Of a DNA stretch of 51,099 bases, positions 13,931 through 22,174 are shown in pieces. Under the pieces are notes generated by a model. It was not told the origin of the DNA and ran no database searches. It saw nothing but the letters and a program-made list of their open reading frames with translations. Made by a program: the position numbers and the translations under genes. Positions within the stretch are counted from its first letter, which is position 1. Every line of letters begins with the position of its first letter. The stretch lies in assembly GCA_045589355.1 (NCBI GenBank), contig JAZNOW010000040.1, positions 1 through 51,099 of the forward strand, given 5' to 3'. This DNA comes from RUG563 sp045589355 (GTDB taxonomy: Bacteria; Bacillota; Clostridia; Christensenellales; Aristaeellaceae).

Positions 13931-14986
13931 TCAGGCCTTTTCAGCCGCAGCGTTGATATCGTCTTCGGTGAGGGTCATGAGAATTTCTTTGGTCAAAGAA
14001 ACGGTGGAAGCGGCCAGCCGGTCCGCCTGTTCGGCAATGGCCTTTTCAAACAGGTTGCGCACGCCTCTGGCATTGCCAAAGCCGCCCACGTCCTGGGATT
14101 TGGTTTCCAGAATGGCCTGCAGTTCGTCCCGGGCATTATCGGCCAGCTGATAGCCGCTCTGGCTGCAGCGCATATCGAAGATGGCCATCATTTCGTCGAT
14201 GGTGTAATCGGGGAAATGCATGAAGCGGTTGAAACGGCTTTCCAGGCCGGGATTGGAGTGGATGAATTCTTCCATCAGTTCGATGTAGCCGGCCACAATG
14301 ACCACCAGGTCGTCCCGGTTGTCTTCCATGGCCTTCAGGATGGTATCCACCGCTTCCTGGCCGAAGTCGTTTTCCGATTTGTTGATGAGGGTATAGGCTT
14401 CGTCAATGAACAAAACGCCGCCCAACGCTTTCTGGATCACTTCGGTGGTCTTGCCAGCCGTCTGGCCCACATAGCCGGCCACAAGGGCAGAACGATCCAC
14501 TTCCACCAGCTGGCCTTTGCTGAGGATGCCAAGGGAGTGGTAGATGCGGGCCATGAGCCGGGCGATCATGGTTTTGCCGGTGCCTGGATTGCCGGAGAAA
14601 ACCATGTGCAGCGAAAGCTCCGGCGTGGGCAGATCAAACGCCTTGCGCTGCTTGCAGATTTCGATCCAGTTGATCAGGCTTTCCACTTCTTCTTTGATCA
14701 CATCCAGCCCGATATAGCCCTGCAGCTCTTTTTTCAAATCTTCAATGTTTTCCTTGGGCTGCTCCTGAGGCTTTTCTTCCTTTGCGGGAGCAGCGGGGGA
14801 AGCCTGGGCGGTTTCGGGTTCTTTGGGATCCTGCCGGGTCATGTTCACCACCCGTTCGTGCAGTTCCTTTACTTTGGGATCAGCAGGGGCGCCCCACAGA
14901 TCGGAGCCGATCATTTTCAGCTCATGCTGGGCGTATTCGTGCAGGATGCGGTTTTGCAGGCGGATGATTTCTTCTTTGCGGTCCAT
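13931..14986 (-). CDS. AAA+ ATPase of the CbbX/SpoVK family
   Basis: 351 residues. An N-terminal helix (1-55), then a Pro/Glu/Ala-rich linker (about 55-80), then one AAA+ module: Walker A GNPGTGKT at 132-139, Walker B VLFIDEAY at 191-198, pore-loop region DRSALVAGYVGQTAGKT, and the sensor and arginine-finger region NPGLESRFNRFMHFPDY. CbbX remodels Rubisco, and SpoVK is a sporulation protein of unknown substrate; both act as hexameric remodelers. Neither role is shown here. AGGAGAAAG precedes the ATG. Confidence 0.85.
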   Translation of the reverse strand: MDRKEEIIRLQNRILHEYAQHELKMIGSDLWGAPADPKVKELHERVVNMTRQDPKEPETAQASPAAPAKEEKPQEQPKENIEDLKKELQGYIGLDVIKEEVESLINWIEICKQRKAFDLPTPELSLHMVFSGNPGTGKTMIARLMARIYHSLGILSKGQLVEVDRSALVAGYVGQTAGKTTEVIQKALGGVLFIDEAYTLINKSENDFGQEAVDTILKAMEDNRDDLVVIVAGYIELMEEFIHSNPGLESRFNRFMHFPDYTIDEMMAIFDMRCSQSGYQLADNARDELQAILETKSQDVGGFGNARGVRNLFEKAIAEQADRLAASTVSLTKEILMTLTEDDINAAAEKA

Positions 14987-15000
14987 AATGTATCTTTCTC

Positions 15001-15816
15001 CTATTCCATCAGATGGCGTATTGTATCCAGGGTGTTGTTCAGTTTATCCAGATGGATTGTGCCGGTCTGGTCAAACGAGGTGGCCTCGGTGGTAAAATCG
15101 TCGGTGTATTCCATTTGCCTGATGAAGGCAAACAGTTTTTGAAAATTTACCAGCCCTTCGCCCGGATGCAGCGTTTTCAGACGCTGCCATTCCATGTAGC
15201 CGCCCTGATAATCGTTGATGTGGAAATGGCGGATACAGGGAAGCAGGGAACGGGTTTCGGCTGCATAAAAGCGTTCTTCCTGATGGTGGAAGGCCGCCAT
15301 TTTTGTATCGTAGGTAAAGGCAAGGGAAGGAAAACGGCTGTGCAGCAGATGCAGGCAGGAAAGGGGATCGGTATGCATGGAAACGATGTTTTCCACCGTC
15401 AGCAGCAGGCCGTATTTTTCTGCCGTTTGTATCAGCCGGGTCAACTGCGCGATTGCACGCTCAATGGCCGGCATATCCATGCGCCCGTCCCACAGGTGAA
15501 AAACAAGTTTTCCGGCATGCATGGCGGAAGCCAGCTGACAATTGATTTCAAACCGCCGATGGCCAAGCGCAACATCTTCCGGTGATTCGCTTGCCAGATA
15601 GGAACAGATATTCTTTTCCACATGGTGCACCGGGATGGGAAGGCATACATCACAAAGCGTTGCATACAGCTTTTCTTCCTGCCCATACCAGGAATCGTAA
15701 AAGATCAATTCCATGCCGTCGCAGTGCAGCTTTGGGGCGATACCGGGCAGCAGGCGAAAATCCCTGCCGTTGGCACGGCCCAGCAATGTGCCGGTGGAGC
15801 AAAGCAACCCTGCCAT
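15001..15816 (-). CDS. sugar phosphate isomerase/epimerase-like TIM-barrel protein
   Basis: 271 residues from the ATG at 15816, which has AAAGGCGG about 11 bases upstream; a GTG three codons earlier is possible. The fold is the xylose isomerase/AP-endonuclease-2 barrel: HLWDGRMD, LTVENIVSMHTDP (metal-binding Glu), FTYDTKMAAFH (metal Asp/His), RHFHINDYQGG (metal His), and TTEATSF, with the last Glu. These match the metal ligands of this superfamily, which includes isomerases, epimerases and endonuclease IV. The substrate is unknown. First gene of the TIM-AAA-UMF1 operon. Confidence 0.75.
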   Translation of the reverse strand: MAGLLCSTGTLLGRANGRDFRLLPGIAPKLHCDGMELIFYDSWYGQEEKLYATLCDVCLPIPVHHVEKNICSYLASESPEDVALGHRRFEINCQLASAMHAGKLVFHLWDGRMDMPAIERAIAQLTRLIQTAEKYGLLLTVENIVSMHTDPLSCLHLLHSRFPSLAFTYDTKMAAFHHQEERFYAAETRSLLPCIRHFHINDYQGGYMEWQRLKTLHPGEGLVNFQKLFAFIRQMEYTDDFTTEATSFDQTGTIHLDKLNNTLDTIRHLME

Positions 15817-15883
15817 CCCGCACACCGCCTTTCACTTCATTTGAAACAGTATAACACATTCTTGTATATTTCACAATAAAAAG

Positions 15884-15910
15884 TGCGGTAAAGACGAATG
15901 CTTTACCGCA
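15884..15910 (-). terminator. terminator of the Cys-rich protein gene
   Basis: TGCGGTAAAG and CTTTACCGCA pair over 10 bases with a 7-base loop. On minus the hairpin is followed by CTTTTTATTG. Confidence 0.85.
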
Positions 15911-15924
15911 AAACATGTTTTCTT

Positions 15925-16452
15925 TCAGCGTCTTGGCTGCGGATACCAGGGTTTCTGTTCGGGACAGGGTACGGGGCAGGATGCGCCCATCACATATGGC
16001 TCAGTCAGATACCCTTCGATCATCACATCCAGCGTGGGTTCACATTCGCAGGAACAACAACTGCACCCGTTGCAAAGACGAACATAAGCAGCGACGGATA
16101 CCGTGGTATGCCATGCAACCTGTTCGCAGCACTGGGTATGAAGGTACATTTCTTCCGTAAGACTGGAGGGAAGATGAAAAACGCGGCCGCATTTGTCGCA
16201 CAGGGTAACCAGAAGGGGCACCGTCACCTGAAGGCGGATGGCACCGTACCGGTTACAGGGCAGTTTTTGCCAGCAGGGGTTACCGTGGACGCATACGCTT
16301 TGAAGCGTGAAGGGCGGCTCCGCTCCGCAGGGAATGGTATCCAGCGGAAGAGGATAGCGGCAGCTGCGCTGAACTTTTCCCGTTCCCAGAATGCGCTGAA
16401 CAAGAAAAGAAGAACTGCAGGACGGTTTGCAGGAACCGGGACATGGTTTCAT
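15925..16452 (-). CDS. Cys-rich protein, possible spore coat component
   Basis: 175 residues with some 20 cysteines, starting CPGSCKPSCSSS and with the dense cluster CNGCSCCSCEC near residue 130. The middle carries RLQVTVPLLVTLCDKCGR. I do not recognise a characterised family; the Cys-rich, strand-rich style and position suggest an outer spore or surface protein, which is inference. The ATG is preceded by AGGGAGG. Upstream on minus, CAC, 16 bases, CATAGGGTG comes close to the sigma-K pattern (AC-N16-CATANNNTA), with one mismatch. An AGGGT/ACCCT inverted repeat at 16471-16487 overlaps this site. Confidence 0.55.
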   Translation of the reverse strand: MKPCPGSCKPSCSSSFLVQRILGTGKVQRSCRYPLPLDTIPCGAEPPFTLQSVCVHGNPCWQKLPCNRYGAIRLQVTVPLLVTLCDKCGRVFHLPSSLTEEMYLHTQCCEQVAWHTTVSVAAYVRLCNGCSCCSCECEPTLDVMIEGYLTEPYVMGASCPVPCPEQKPWYPQPRR

Positions 16453-16513
16453 GAAAAAACCTCCCTTTCTAGGGTATATTACACCCTATGCAGGGAGGAA
16501 AAAAGTGTGCTGC

Positions 16514-17695
16514 TTATTCCGGCATGCCGTTATCCGTCTGTGCAATGCAGCGGCCCCAGGCATCGAAAACCATGGCCATGTCCCGCTTTTCTTTGTGCCA
16601 TACTTTCTTTTTGTCCAGTCTGAAATCCACCTTTGTTTCCGTGGATTTGCTGCCGATCACATACATGCCCCCCGGCTGAAGGGTGATATCAGGCAGGGGG
16701 AAAAGATCTTCGCCCTTGGAAGAATAGAGGGTACAGCCGGAAAGAACCATGACGGAGGAAGATTTGTTTTTCAGCGTCAGGGTATCCTGAGAAAGGGAAA
16801 TGGAAGCCTGCAGCCCCTCAACCCGCCCGGGCAGCCCAGGCCATGCACAGTCCGCTACGGAGACGTTACCGTTTTGCAGGGTGACCCAAATGGCGTCCTG
16901 CGCATCCTGGGTGGCATAGGTTTTGCAATTGACGGCACGGAGGCGGGAAAGGGTGGCCCCGGAGGGGGTATCGCTTTCCTCGAAGGTGCTGGTACATATC
17001 AGCGCCACTTTCGGCTTTACTTTCTGCAAAAGGGCCAGCGAGGTGGCTCCGCTGTCGCCGTGATGGCCGCACTTGAGCACATCGGCCGGGGAAAGCAGGT
17101 TTTGGGAAAGAAGATCCACTTCTTCGTCTTCTTTCATGTCACCGGTAAAGAGAATGGAGCCGTGGGGAGAAGAAAAATGCATGACAAGCGAATTGTTGTT
17201 TTCATTTTCCTCATTCACCCGAACCGGGCCCAGCACCGTGAACGAAGTATCGGCGGATACGGAAACCACATCCCCCTGCTTCAGAAAGGAAACCTGCATG
17301 TTTCGTTCCTTTGCAGCTTTAACGGCGGGATGCTTGCCCTCTTTCACATCATAATAGATGGATGAAGCGTACAAGGCGTCGATCTGGATATTGCTTTGGA
17401 AAAGCTGTTCCAGCCCGCCTTCATGGTCCTGATGGCAGTGGGTAAGGAAAACGCCGTCAAGGCGGGAGATGTTCAGCTGCTCCAACGCTGTTTGAAGGGC
17501 GGGATAGGTATAAGCGCAACCGGTGTCGATCAGGTAGACTTTTTCATCGGCAAGAAGCAGCATACAATCGGCTTTGCCGATATTCAGGCAATACAGTTGT
17601 ACCATGGCATGATCATCCTTTTGTTCACAAATGGCGGGCAGGGGAAGGAAAAACGTGAGGGCAAGGAACAGTGCAAACATACGCAAAAAATGCAT
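16514..17695 (-). CDS. secreted ComEC/Rec2-like metallo-beta-lactamase-fold hydrolase with lamin-tail domain
   Basis: 393 residues. Signal peptide 1-23 (FALFLALTFFLPLPAIC). The MBL domain has THCHQDHEGG with H86, H88, D90 and H91, the later FTGDMKEDEE and KCGHHGDSGATS, which match the metal ligands of the soluble ComEC C-terminal nuclease-like domain. The last 110 residues (LTLKNKSSSVMVLSGC onwards, LQPGGMYVIG) look like a lamin-tail domain. In bacteria such secreted MBL plus LTD proteins are thought to act on extracellular DNA; this is inferred from the ComEC relation. Gap of 17 bases to the upstream MBL gene, probably one transcript. Confidence 0.82.
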   Translation of the reverse strand: MHFLRMFALFLALTFFLPLPAICEQKDDHAMVQLYCLNIGKADCMLLLADEKVYLIDTGCAYTYPALQTALEQLNISRLDGVFLTHCHQDHEGGLEQLFQSNIQIDALYASSIYYDVKEGKHPAVKAAKERNMQVSFLKQGDVVSVSADTSFTVLGPVRVNEENENNNSLVMHFSSPHGSILFTGDMKEDEEVDLLSQNLLSPADVLKCGHHGDSGATSLALLQKVKPKVALICTSTFEESDTPSGATLSRLRAVNCKTYATQDAQDAIWVTLQNGNVSVADCAWPGLPGRVEGLQASISLSQDTLTLKNKSSSVMVLSGCTLYSSKGEDLFPLPDITLQPGGMYVIGSKSTETKVDFRLDKKKVWHKEKRDMAMVFDAWGRCIAQTDNGMPE

Positions 17696-17712
17696 GTGTC
17701 ACCTCCTGTTGG

Positions 17713-18513
17713 TCAGATCGTAAATACTTTACCGGAAGAAAGCCGGTGCAGCCTTTCTTTTATGATGGATTTGAGGAAAACATACTGTGCTTCGCCGGTG
17801 CAATGGCCGGTATAATAAACGGTGGGGGATTGGAGCAGGATATGCGCCGCTTTTTCCAGAGATGCCTTTCCGCTTTCGGTATCGGGCATGGTATGCATCA
17901 GGTGGAAACCGCCGATAAATATATCCGGCCGGAACCAGTGGATAAGGTTCAACACCCCTTTATGGGAACAGCCGCTGACAAGAATACGGCGGTTGTTTTC
18001 CCGAATCAGCAGGTATTGCTCATGAAAAAAATCATCCGGCAGGCGCTGGCCGTTTTGTACTTTGGTCAGGCCGTCGGTATCGGTGGGATAGGGACGGTGG
18101 ATGTCATTGCAGGTAAAGAGGGTCATGGTTTCGCAAACGGGAAGTACGCCGGTGTTTGTGATCAGGCGGCCGTCAAGCAGTTGATGGACGGATGGCAAAA
18201 GGCCGATGAATTTTCCGGAAGCGTTATAGTAATCGCCAAAAACGTGGGGCTCTGCATAAAACGCGGCGCTTTGATTGCATTTTGCAAAGCAGGGAATACC
18301 GCCGCCGTGGTCATAATGGCCGTGGGAGAGAATGGCATGGGTGGCAGAACAGAGAGAAATGTTCATTTTCTCTGCGTTTTTCTGAAAAGCATCGGTTTGT
18401 CCCACATCAAAGAGAATACGATGGGCACCTGTTTCCAGAAACAGGCTAAGGCCGTGCTCCGCCTCAAAACGCTCGTCCAGGCTGGTATTCTCACAAAGAA
18501 CGGATACTTTCAT
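17713..18513 (-). CDS. MBL-fold metallo-hydrolase (dihydropterin/aminobenzene phosphate synthase-like group)
   Basis: 266 residues, no signal peptide. The metal site is LSHGHYDHGGG with H64, H66, D68 and H69; the second half has SGCSHKGVLNLI and IGGFHLM, and YYTGHCTGEAQ near the end. SGCSH and the final TGHCTG are typical of the subgroup annotated as MptA-like or 7,8-dihydropterin-6-yl-methyl-4-(beta-D-ribofuranosyl)aminobenzene 5'-phosphate synthase-like. The true substrate in Clostridia is unknown. The start has AGGAGGGG upstream. Confidence 0.82.
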   Translation of the reverse strand: MKVSVLCENTSLDERFEAEHGLSLFLETGAHRILFDVGQTDAFQKNAEKMNISLCSATHAILSHGHYDHGGGIPCFAKCNQSAAFYAEPHVFGDYYNASGKFIGLLPSVHQLLDGRLITNTGVLPVCETMTLFTCNDIHRPYPTDTDGLTKVQNGQRLPDDFFHEQYLLIRENNRRILVSGCSHKGVLNLIHWFRPDIFIGGFHLMHTMPDTESGKASLEKAAHILLQSPTVYYTGHCTGEAQYVFLKSIIKERLHRLSSGKVFTI

Positions 18514-18637
18514 ACATACCCCTCCTGCAATTGCTGATTTGAGTATACCACATCCGGGCCAAAAGGAAAAGAGAACAGAAATGGGTAAAAAGATGGATTT
18601 TCAAGAAAAAACAGGGAAGAAATAAGGGGGGATATGC

Positions 18638-18666
18638 TTGCATTTCATTTTATAGTATGGTATTAT
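18638..18666 (+). promoter_or_regulatory. sigma-A promoter of tig
   Basis: TTGCAT (18638-18643), 17 bases, TATTAT (18661-18666). A leader of about 65 bases follows, with a small hairpin TTCTG...CAGAA near 18678-18697, then GGAGG at 18725-18729. Confidence 0.7.
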
Positions 18667-18738
18667 GTACGATAGTGTTCTGTGCGCTGCGCAGAATACA
18701 ATGGCGCCGAATAAGGCGGATAACGGAGGTTGTTCCTA

Positions 18739-20112
18739 ATGGGCTACACGGTAGAAAAAGTTTCCGGTAATCAAGTGAAAATCGCTTTCGAAATCGCTGC
18801 AGAACAGTTTGACGCTGCGGTGCAGAAGGCCTATCTGAAAGTGCGCGGCCGCGTGAACGTGCCCGGCTTCCGCAAGGGCAAGGCCCCCCGGAAGATGATC
18901 GAAAGCATGTACGGCGAAGCCATTTTCTATGACGATGCTTTTGATATTCTCTTCCCCGATGCTTACGAAGCTGCGGTGAAGGAAAACGACATCCAGGTTG
19001 TGGACCGTCCCGAAGTGGACACCGTGGATCAGATCGGCGTGGGTCAGGACCTGAAGTTCACGGTGAAGGTGTTTGTGAAGCCCGAAGTGGAACTGGGCAA
19101 TTACAAGGGCCTGAAGGCTGTGAAGTATGTGCACAAGGTGCAGGAAGACGAAATTGACGCCCGCATCCAGCAGGATGTGGAAAAGGCCACCACCATGGCC
19201 GATGTAGAAGACCGCGCTGTGGAAAACGGCGACATCGTGAACCTGGATTATGCCGGTTCCGTGGACGGCGTTGCCTTTGAAGGCGGCACCGCTCAGGGCC
19301 AGACCCTGGAGATCGGCTCCGGTCACTTCATCCCCGGCTTCGAAGAACAGATGATCGGCATGAACCTGAACGAAGAAAAGGATCTGTCCGTCAAGTTCCC
19401 CGAACAGTACCATGCTGCCAACCTGGCCGGCAAAGACGCCATCTTCCACGTGAAGGTGAACGGCATTCAGGTGAAGGTGAAGCCCGAAATGGATGACGAT
19501 TTTGCCGCCGACGTCAGCGATAAGGAAACCTTCGCCGACTATAAGGCTGCTATCGTAGCCGAATTGGAAGAAAAGGCCCAGAAGAATGCTGCCATCCAGC
19601 TGGAAAACAATCTGGTGCAGCAGGCTGTGGACGCCGCTGATTGCGACATTCCCGAAGCAATGGTGGAAAGCGAAACCGACATCATGATCCGCGAAATGCA
19701 GATGCGCATGATGTACCAGGGCCTGCGCTTTGAAGACTACCTGAAGTTCACCGGCCAGACCGAAGAACAGGTTCGCGAAATGTACAAGGGCGAAGCCAAG
19801 AACCGCGTGAAGATGCAGCTGGTGCTGGAAGCCATGATCAAGGCTGAAAACATCGTGCCCACCGAAGAAGAAGTGGAAAAGGCTTTTGCAGAAGAAGCCG
19901 AACGCGCCGGCCGTCCCGTGGACGAATTCAAGGCCAGCCTGAACGATCGTCAGAAGGAATACCTGAAGGACAACGCTGCCATCCGCAAGGTGGTGGACCT
20001 GATCGTGGAAACTGCCGAAGTGGAAGAAAAGGACGAAGCCGAACAGGTTTCTGCCGCTGACGCCATGAACGCCGTGGAACAGGTTGCCGAAGCTGCTGCT
20101 GACGAAGAATAA
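18739..20112 (+). CDS. tig: trigger factor
   Basis: 457 residues. Ribosome-bound chaperone and peptidyl-prolyl isomerase for nascent chains. The ribosome-binding domain has the signature GFRKGKAPRK near residue 45. The FKBP-type PPIase domain spans about 155-245 (VNLDYAGSVDG, IGSGHFIPGFEEQMIGM). The C-terminal helical chaperone arms follow, and the tail is acidic and Ala/Glu-rich. The ATG at 18739 is 9 bases after CGGAGG; an in-frame TTG at 18730 sits on the ribosome site itself. Very strong codon bias indicates high expression. Heads the tig-clpP-clpX group. Confidence 0.97.
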   Translation: MGYTVEKVSGNQVKIAFEIAAEQFDAAVQKAYLKVRGRVNVPGFRKGKAPRKMIESMYGEAIFYDDAFDILFPDAYEAAVKENDIQVVDRPEVDTVDQIGVGQDLKFTVKVFVKPEVELGNYKGLKAVKYVHKVQEDEIDARIQQDVEKATTMADVEDRAVENGDIVNLDYAGSVDGVAFEGGTAQGQTLEIGSGHFIPGFEEQMIGMNLNEEKDLSVKFPEQYHAANLAGKDAIFHVKVNGIQVKVKPEMDDDFAADVSDKETFADYKAAIVAELEEKAQKNAAIQLENNLVQQAVDAADCDIPEAMVESETDIMIREMQMRMMYQGLRFEDYLKFTGQTEEQVREMYKGEAKNRVKMQLVLEAMIKAENIVPTEEEVEKAFAEEAERAGRPVDEFKASLNDRQKEYLKDNAAIRKVVDLIVETAEVEEKDEAEQVSAADAMNAVEQVAEAAADEE

Positions 20113-20164
20113 TCCAAACTTTTCCGGCATAAGATAGATGATGAAACGGAAGGAGGAAAGGCAC

Positions 20165-20749
20165 ATGTCTCTCATTCCTTATGTGGTGGAACAAACGGCC
20201 GGCGGTGAAAGAAGCTACGATATCTATTCCCGCCTGCTGAAAGACCGGGTCATTTTCCTGGGCAGTGAGATCAACGATCAGGTGGCCAACACCATCGTGG
20301 CTCAGCTTCTGTTCCTGGAAACGGAAAACCCGGAAGCGGAAATTTCCCTGTACATCAACAGCCCCGGCGGCTCTGTCACCGCGGGTATGGCCATCTACGA
20401 TACCATGAACTACATCAAGTGCCCTGTGCGCACGGTGTGCATTGGTATGGCGGCCAGCATGGGCGCTTTCCTGCTGATGGCCGGCGAAAAGGGCAAGCGC
20501 CTGGCGCTGCCCAACAGCGAAGTAATGATCCATCAGCCTTCCGGCGGCGCTTCCGGCCAGAGCACGGATGTGTGCATCCATGCGGAATGGCTGCTGCGCA
20601 CCAAGAAAAAGATGAATGCCCTGATGGCGGAAATGTCCGGCCAGCCTCTTGAAAAGCTGAGCCAGGATGTGGAGCGCGATTATTTCATGACTGCTCAGGA
20701 AGCGCTGGAATACGGCATCATCGACGAAATCTATCAACCCCGGAAATAA
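20165..20749 (+). CDS. clpP: ATP-dependent Clp protease proteolytic subunit ClpP
   Basis: 194 residues, standard length. Serine peptidase barrel used with ClpX. Catalytic residues: S98 in GMAASMGAF, H123 in MIHQPSGG, and D172 in VERDYFM. The oxyanion-turn SPGGSVTAGM is also present. The N-terminal processing-site region (SLIPYVVEQT) is normal. GGAGGAAAGG precedes the ATG. Downstream clpX starts 28 bases later, so the pair is co-transcribed. Confidence 0.98.
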   Translation: MSLIPYVVEQTAGGERSYDIYSRLLKDRVIFLGSEINDQVANTIVAQLLFLETENPEAEISLYINSPGGSVTAGMAIYDTMNYIKCPVRTVCIGMAASMGAFLLMAGEKGKRLALPNSEVMIHQPSGGASGQSTDVCIHAEWLLRTKKKMNALMAEMSGQPLEKLSQDVERDYFMTAQEALEYGIIDEIYQPRK

Positions 20750-20777
20750 AAGAACCGGAGAAAAGTAAGAGGTAAGT

Positions 20778-22085
20778 ATGCCAAAAGACGATATCACGCC
20801 CCGGAAGCGGCGCTGCTCCTTCTGCGGCAAATCTGCCGAGCAGGTGAGGCGGCTGGTGGCCGGTCCGGGGGCGTATATCTGCAATGAATGCATTGCCCTT
20901 TGCAACGAGATCATTTCCGATGATATCGACGTGATGGACGCCCATGAAATGCATGATATCCCTCTTCCTTCCGAAATGAAGAAGGTGCTGGATGATTATG
21001 TGATCGGCCAGGAACAGGCGAAAAAGACGCTGTGCGTGGCTGTGTATAATCACTATAAGCGCATCTCTGCTCCCCGGAAGAAGGATGATGTGGAGCTGCA
21101 AAAGAGCAATATCCTGATGGTGGGCCCCACCGGATGCGGTAAAACGTATCTGGCCCAGAGCCTGGCCAAAATACTGGATGTGCCTTTTGCCATTGCCGAT
21201 GCCACCGCCTTGACGGAAGCCGGCTATGTGGGCGAAGATGTGGAAAACATTCTGCTGCGGCTGATTCAGGCGGCAGGGAATGATATCCGCGCTGCAGAAC
21301 GCGGCATTGTGTACATTGACGAAATTGATAAAATTGCCCGTAAGGGTGAAAACGTGTCCATTACCAGAGACGTAAGCGGGGAAGGCGTACAGCAGGCCCT
21401 GCTGAAAATCCTGGAGGGCACTGTGGCCAATGTGCCGCCTCAGGGCGGCCGCAAGCATCCCCATCAGGAATGCCTGCAGATCGATACCACCAACATCCTG
21501 TTCATCTGCGGCGGTGCCTTTGACGGGCTGAGCCGGATCATTGAACAGCGGATTGGCAAAAAGCAAATGGGCTTTGGCGCCGATCCCAAAGCGGATAAGG
21601 TGGAAGGGGATGCGTTGCGCCAGATGCGCCCGGAAGACCTGATGAAGTTTGGCCTCATTCCCGAATTCATTGGCCGTCTGCCGGTTACCGTCACCCTTGA
21701 AAAGCTGGACGAAAGCGCCCTTGTCAAGATCTTGACCCAGCCCAGAAATGCTCTGGTGAAGCAGTATCAGAAGCTGATGAGCCTGGACGACGTGCAGCTG
21801 GAGTTTGACGAGGATGCACTTTACGCCATCGCTTCCAAGGCGATTGCGCAAAAGAGCGGTGCCCGCGGCTTGCGCGCCATCATCGAAAGCGCGCTGCTGG
21901 ATACCATGTTTGAACTGCCTGCCAAGAAGGAAGTTGGCACGGTGCGTATCACCAAGGGCGTTGTGGAAAACAGCGAAAGCCCGGTGCTTAAGCTGAGGGA
22001 AACAAAGGCGCCTGCAAAGCGTGCCAAGGCCAAAGCGGAAGTGAAAGCGGAAGAAGAGGCCGGCGATGCTCCCAGTGCCAGCTGA
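20778..22085 (+). CDS. clpX: ATP-dependent Clp protease ATP-binding subunit ClpX
   Basis: 435 residues. AAA+ unfoldase that feeds ClpP. An N-terminal zinc finger (CSFCGKS and YICNECIALC) is followed by the AAA domain: Walker A GPTGCGKT, Walker B IVYIDEID, the pore-loop GYVGEDVEN, sensor 1 NILFICGGAFDGL, and sensor 2 KSGARGLR. The IGF loop that docks on ClpP reads IGF-like as QMGFGAD. The C-terminus has an Ala/Lys/Glu-rich tail (APAKRAKAKAEVKAEEEA) of about 30 residues that is not usual. It ends at a strong terminator. Confidence 0.98.
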   Translation: MPKDDITPRKRRCSFCGKSAEQVRRLVAGPGAYICNECIALCNEIISDDIDVMDAHEMHDIPLPSEMKKVLDDYVIGQEQAKKTLCVAVYNHYKRISAPRKKDDVELQKSNILMVGPTGCGKTYLAQSLAKILDVPFAIADATALTEAGYVGEDVENILLRLIQAAGNDIRAAERGIVYIDEIDKIARKGENVSITRDVSGEGVQQALLKILEGTVANVPPQGGRKHPHQECLQIDTTNILFICGGAFDGLSRIIEQRIGKKQMGFGADPKADKVEGDALRQMRPEDLMKFGLIPEFIGRLPVTVTLEKLDESALVKILTQPRNALVKQYQKLMSLDDVQLEFDEDALYAIASKAIAQKSGARGLRAIIESALLDTMFELPAKKEVGTVRITKGVVENSESPVLKLRETKAPAKRAKAKAEVKAEEEAGDAPSAS

Positions 22086-22100
22086 CACATGCAATATTTT

Positions 22101-22128
22101 GGAAGGTGCGAAAACACCTTCCTTTTTT
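22101..22128 (+). terminator. terminator of the tig-clpP-clpX group
   Basis: GGAAGGTG (22101-22108) pairs with CACCTTCC (22115-22122), 6-base loop, then TTTTTT. Confidence 0.93.
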
Positions 22129-22129
22129 C

Positions 22130-22158
22130 TTGCCCGAACCATGATGAAATGATACAAT
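22130..22158 (+). promoter_or_regulatory. possible promoter of the pentapeptide gene
   Basis: TTGCCC (22130-22135), 17 bases, TACAAT (22153-22158). The predicted start near 22165 leaves about 10 bases before the ATG at 22175, or a leaderless GTG at 22166. Confidence 0.45.
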
Positions 22159-22174
22159 GTGATGGGTGATAAAA

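Noticed and set aside
18736..20175. 479-residue minus-strand open frame over tig
   Set aside because: Shadow of the strongly codon-biased trigger factor gene; rich in His, Phe and Leu in a periodic way.
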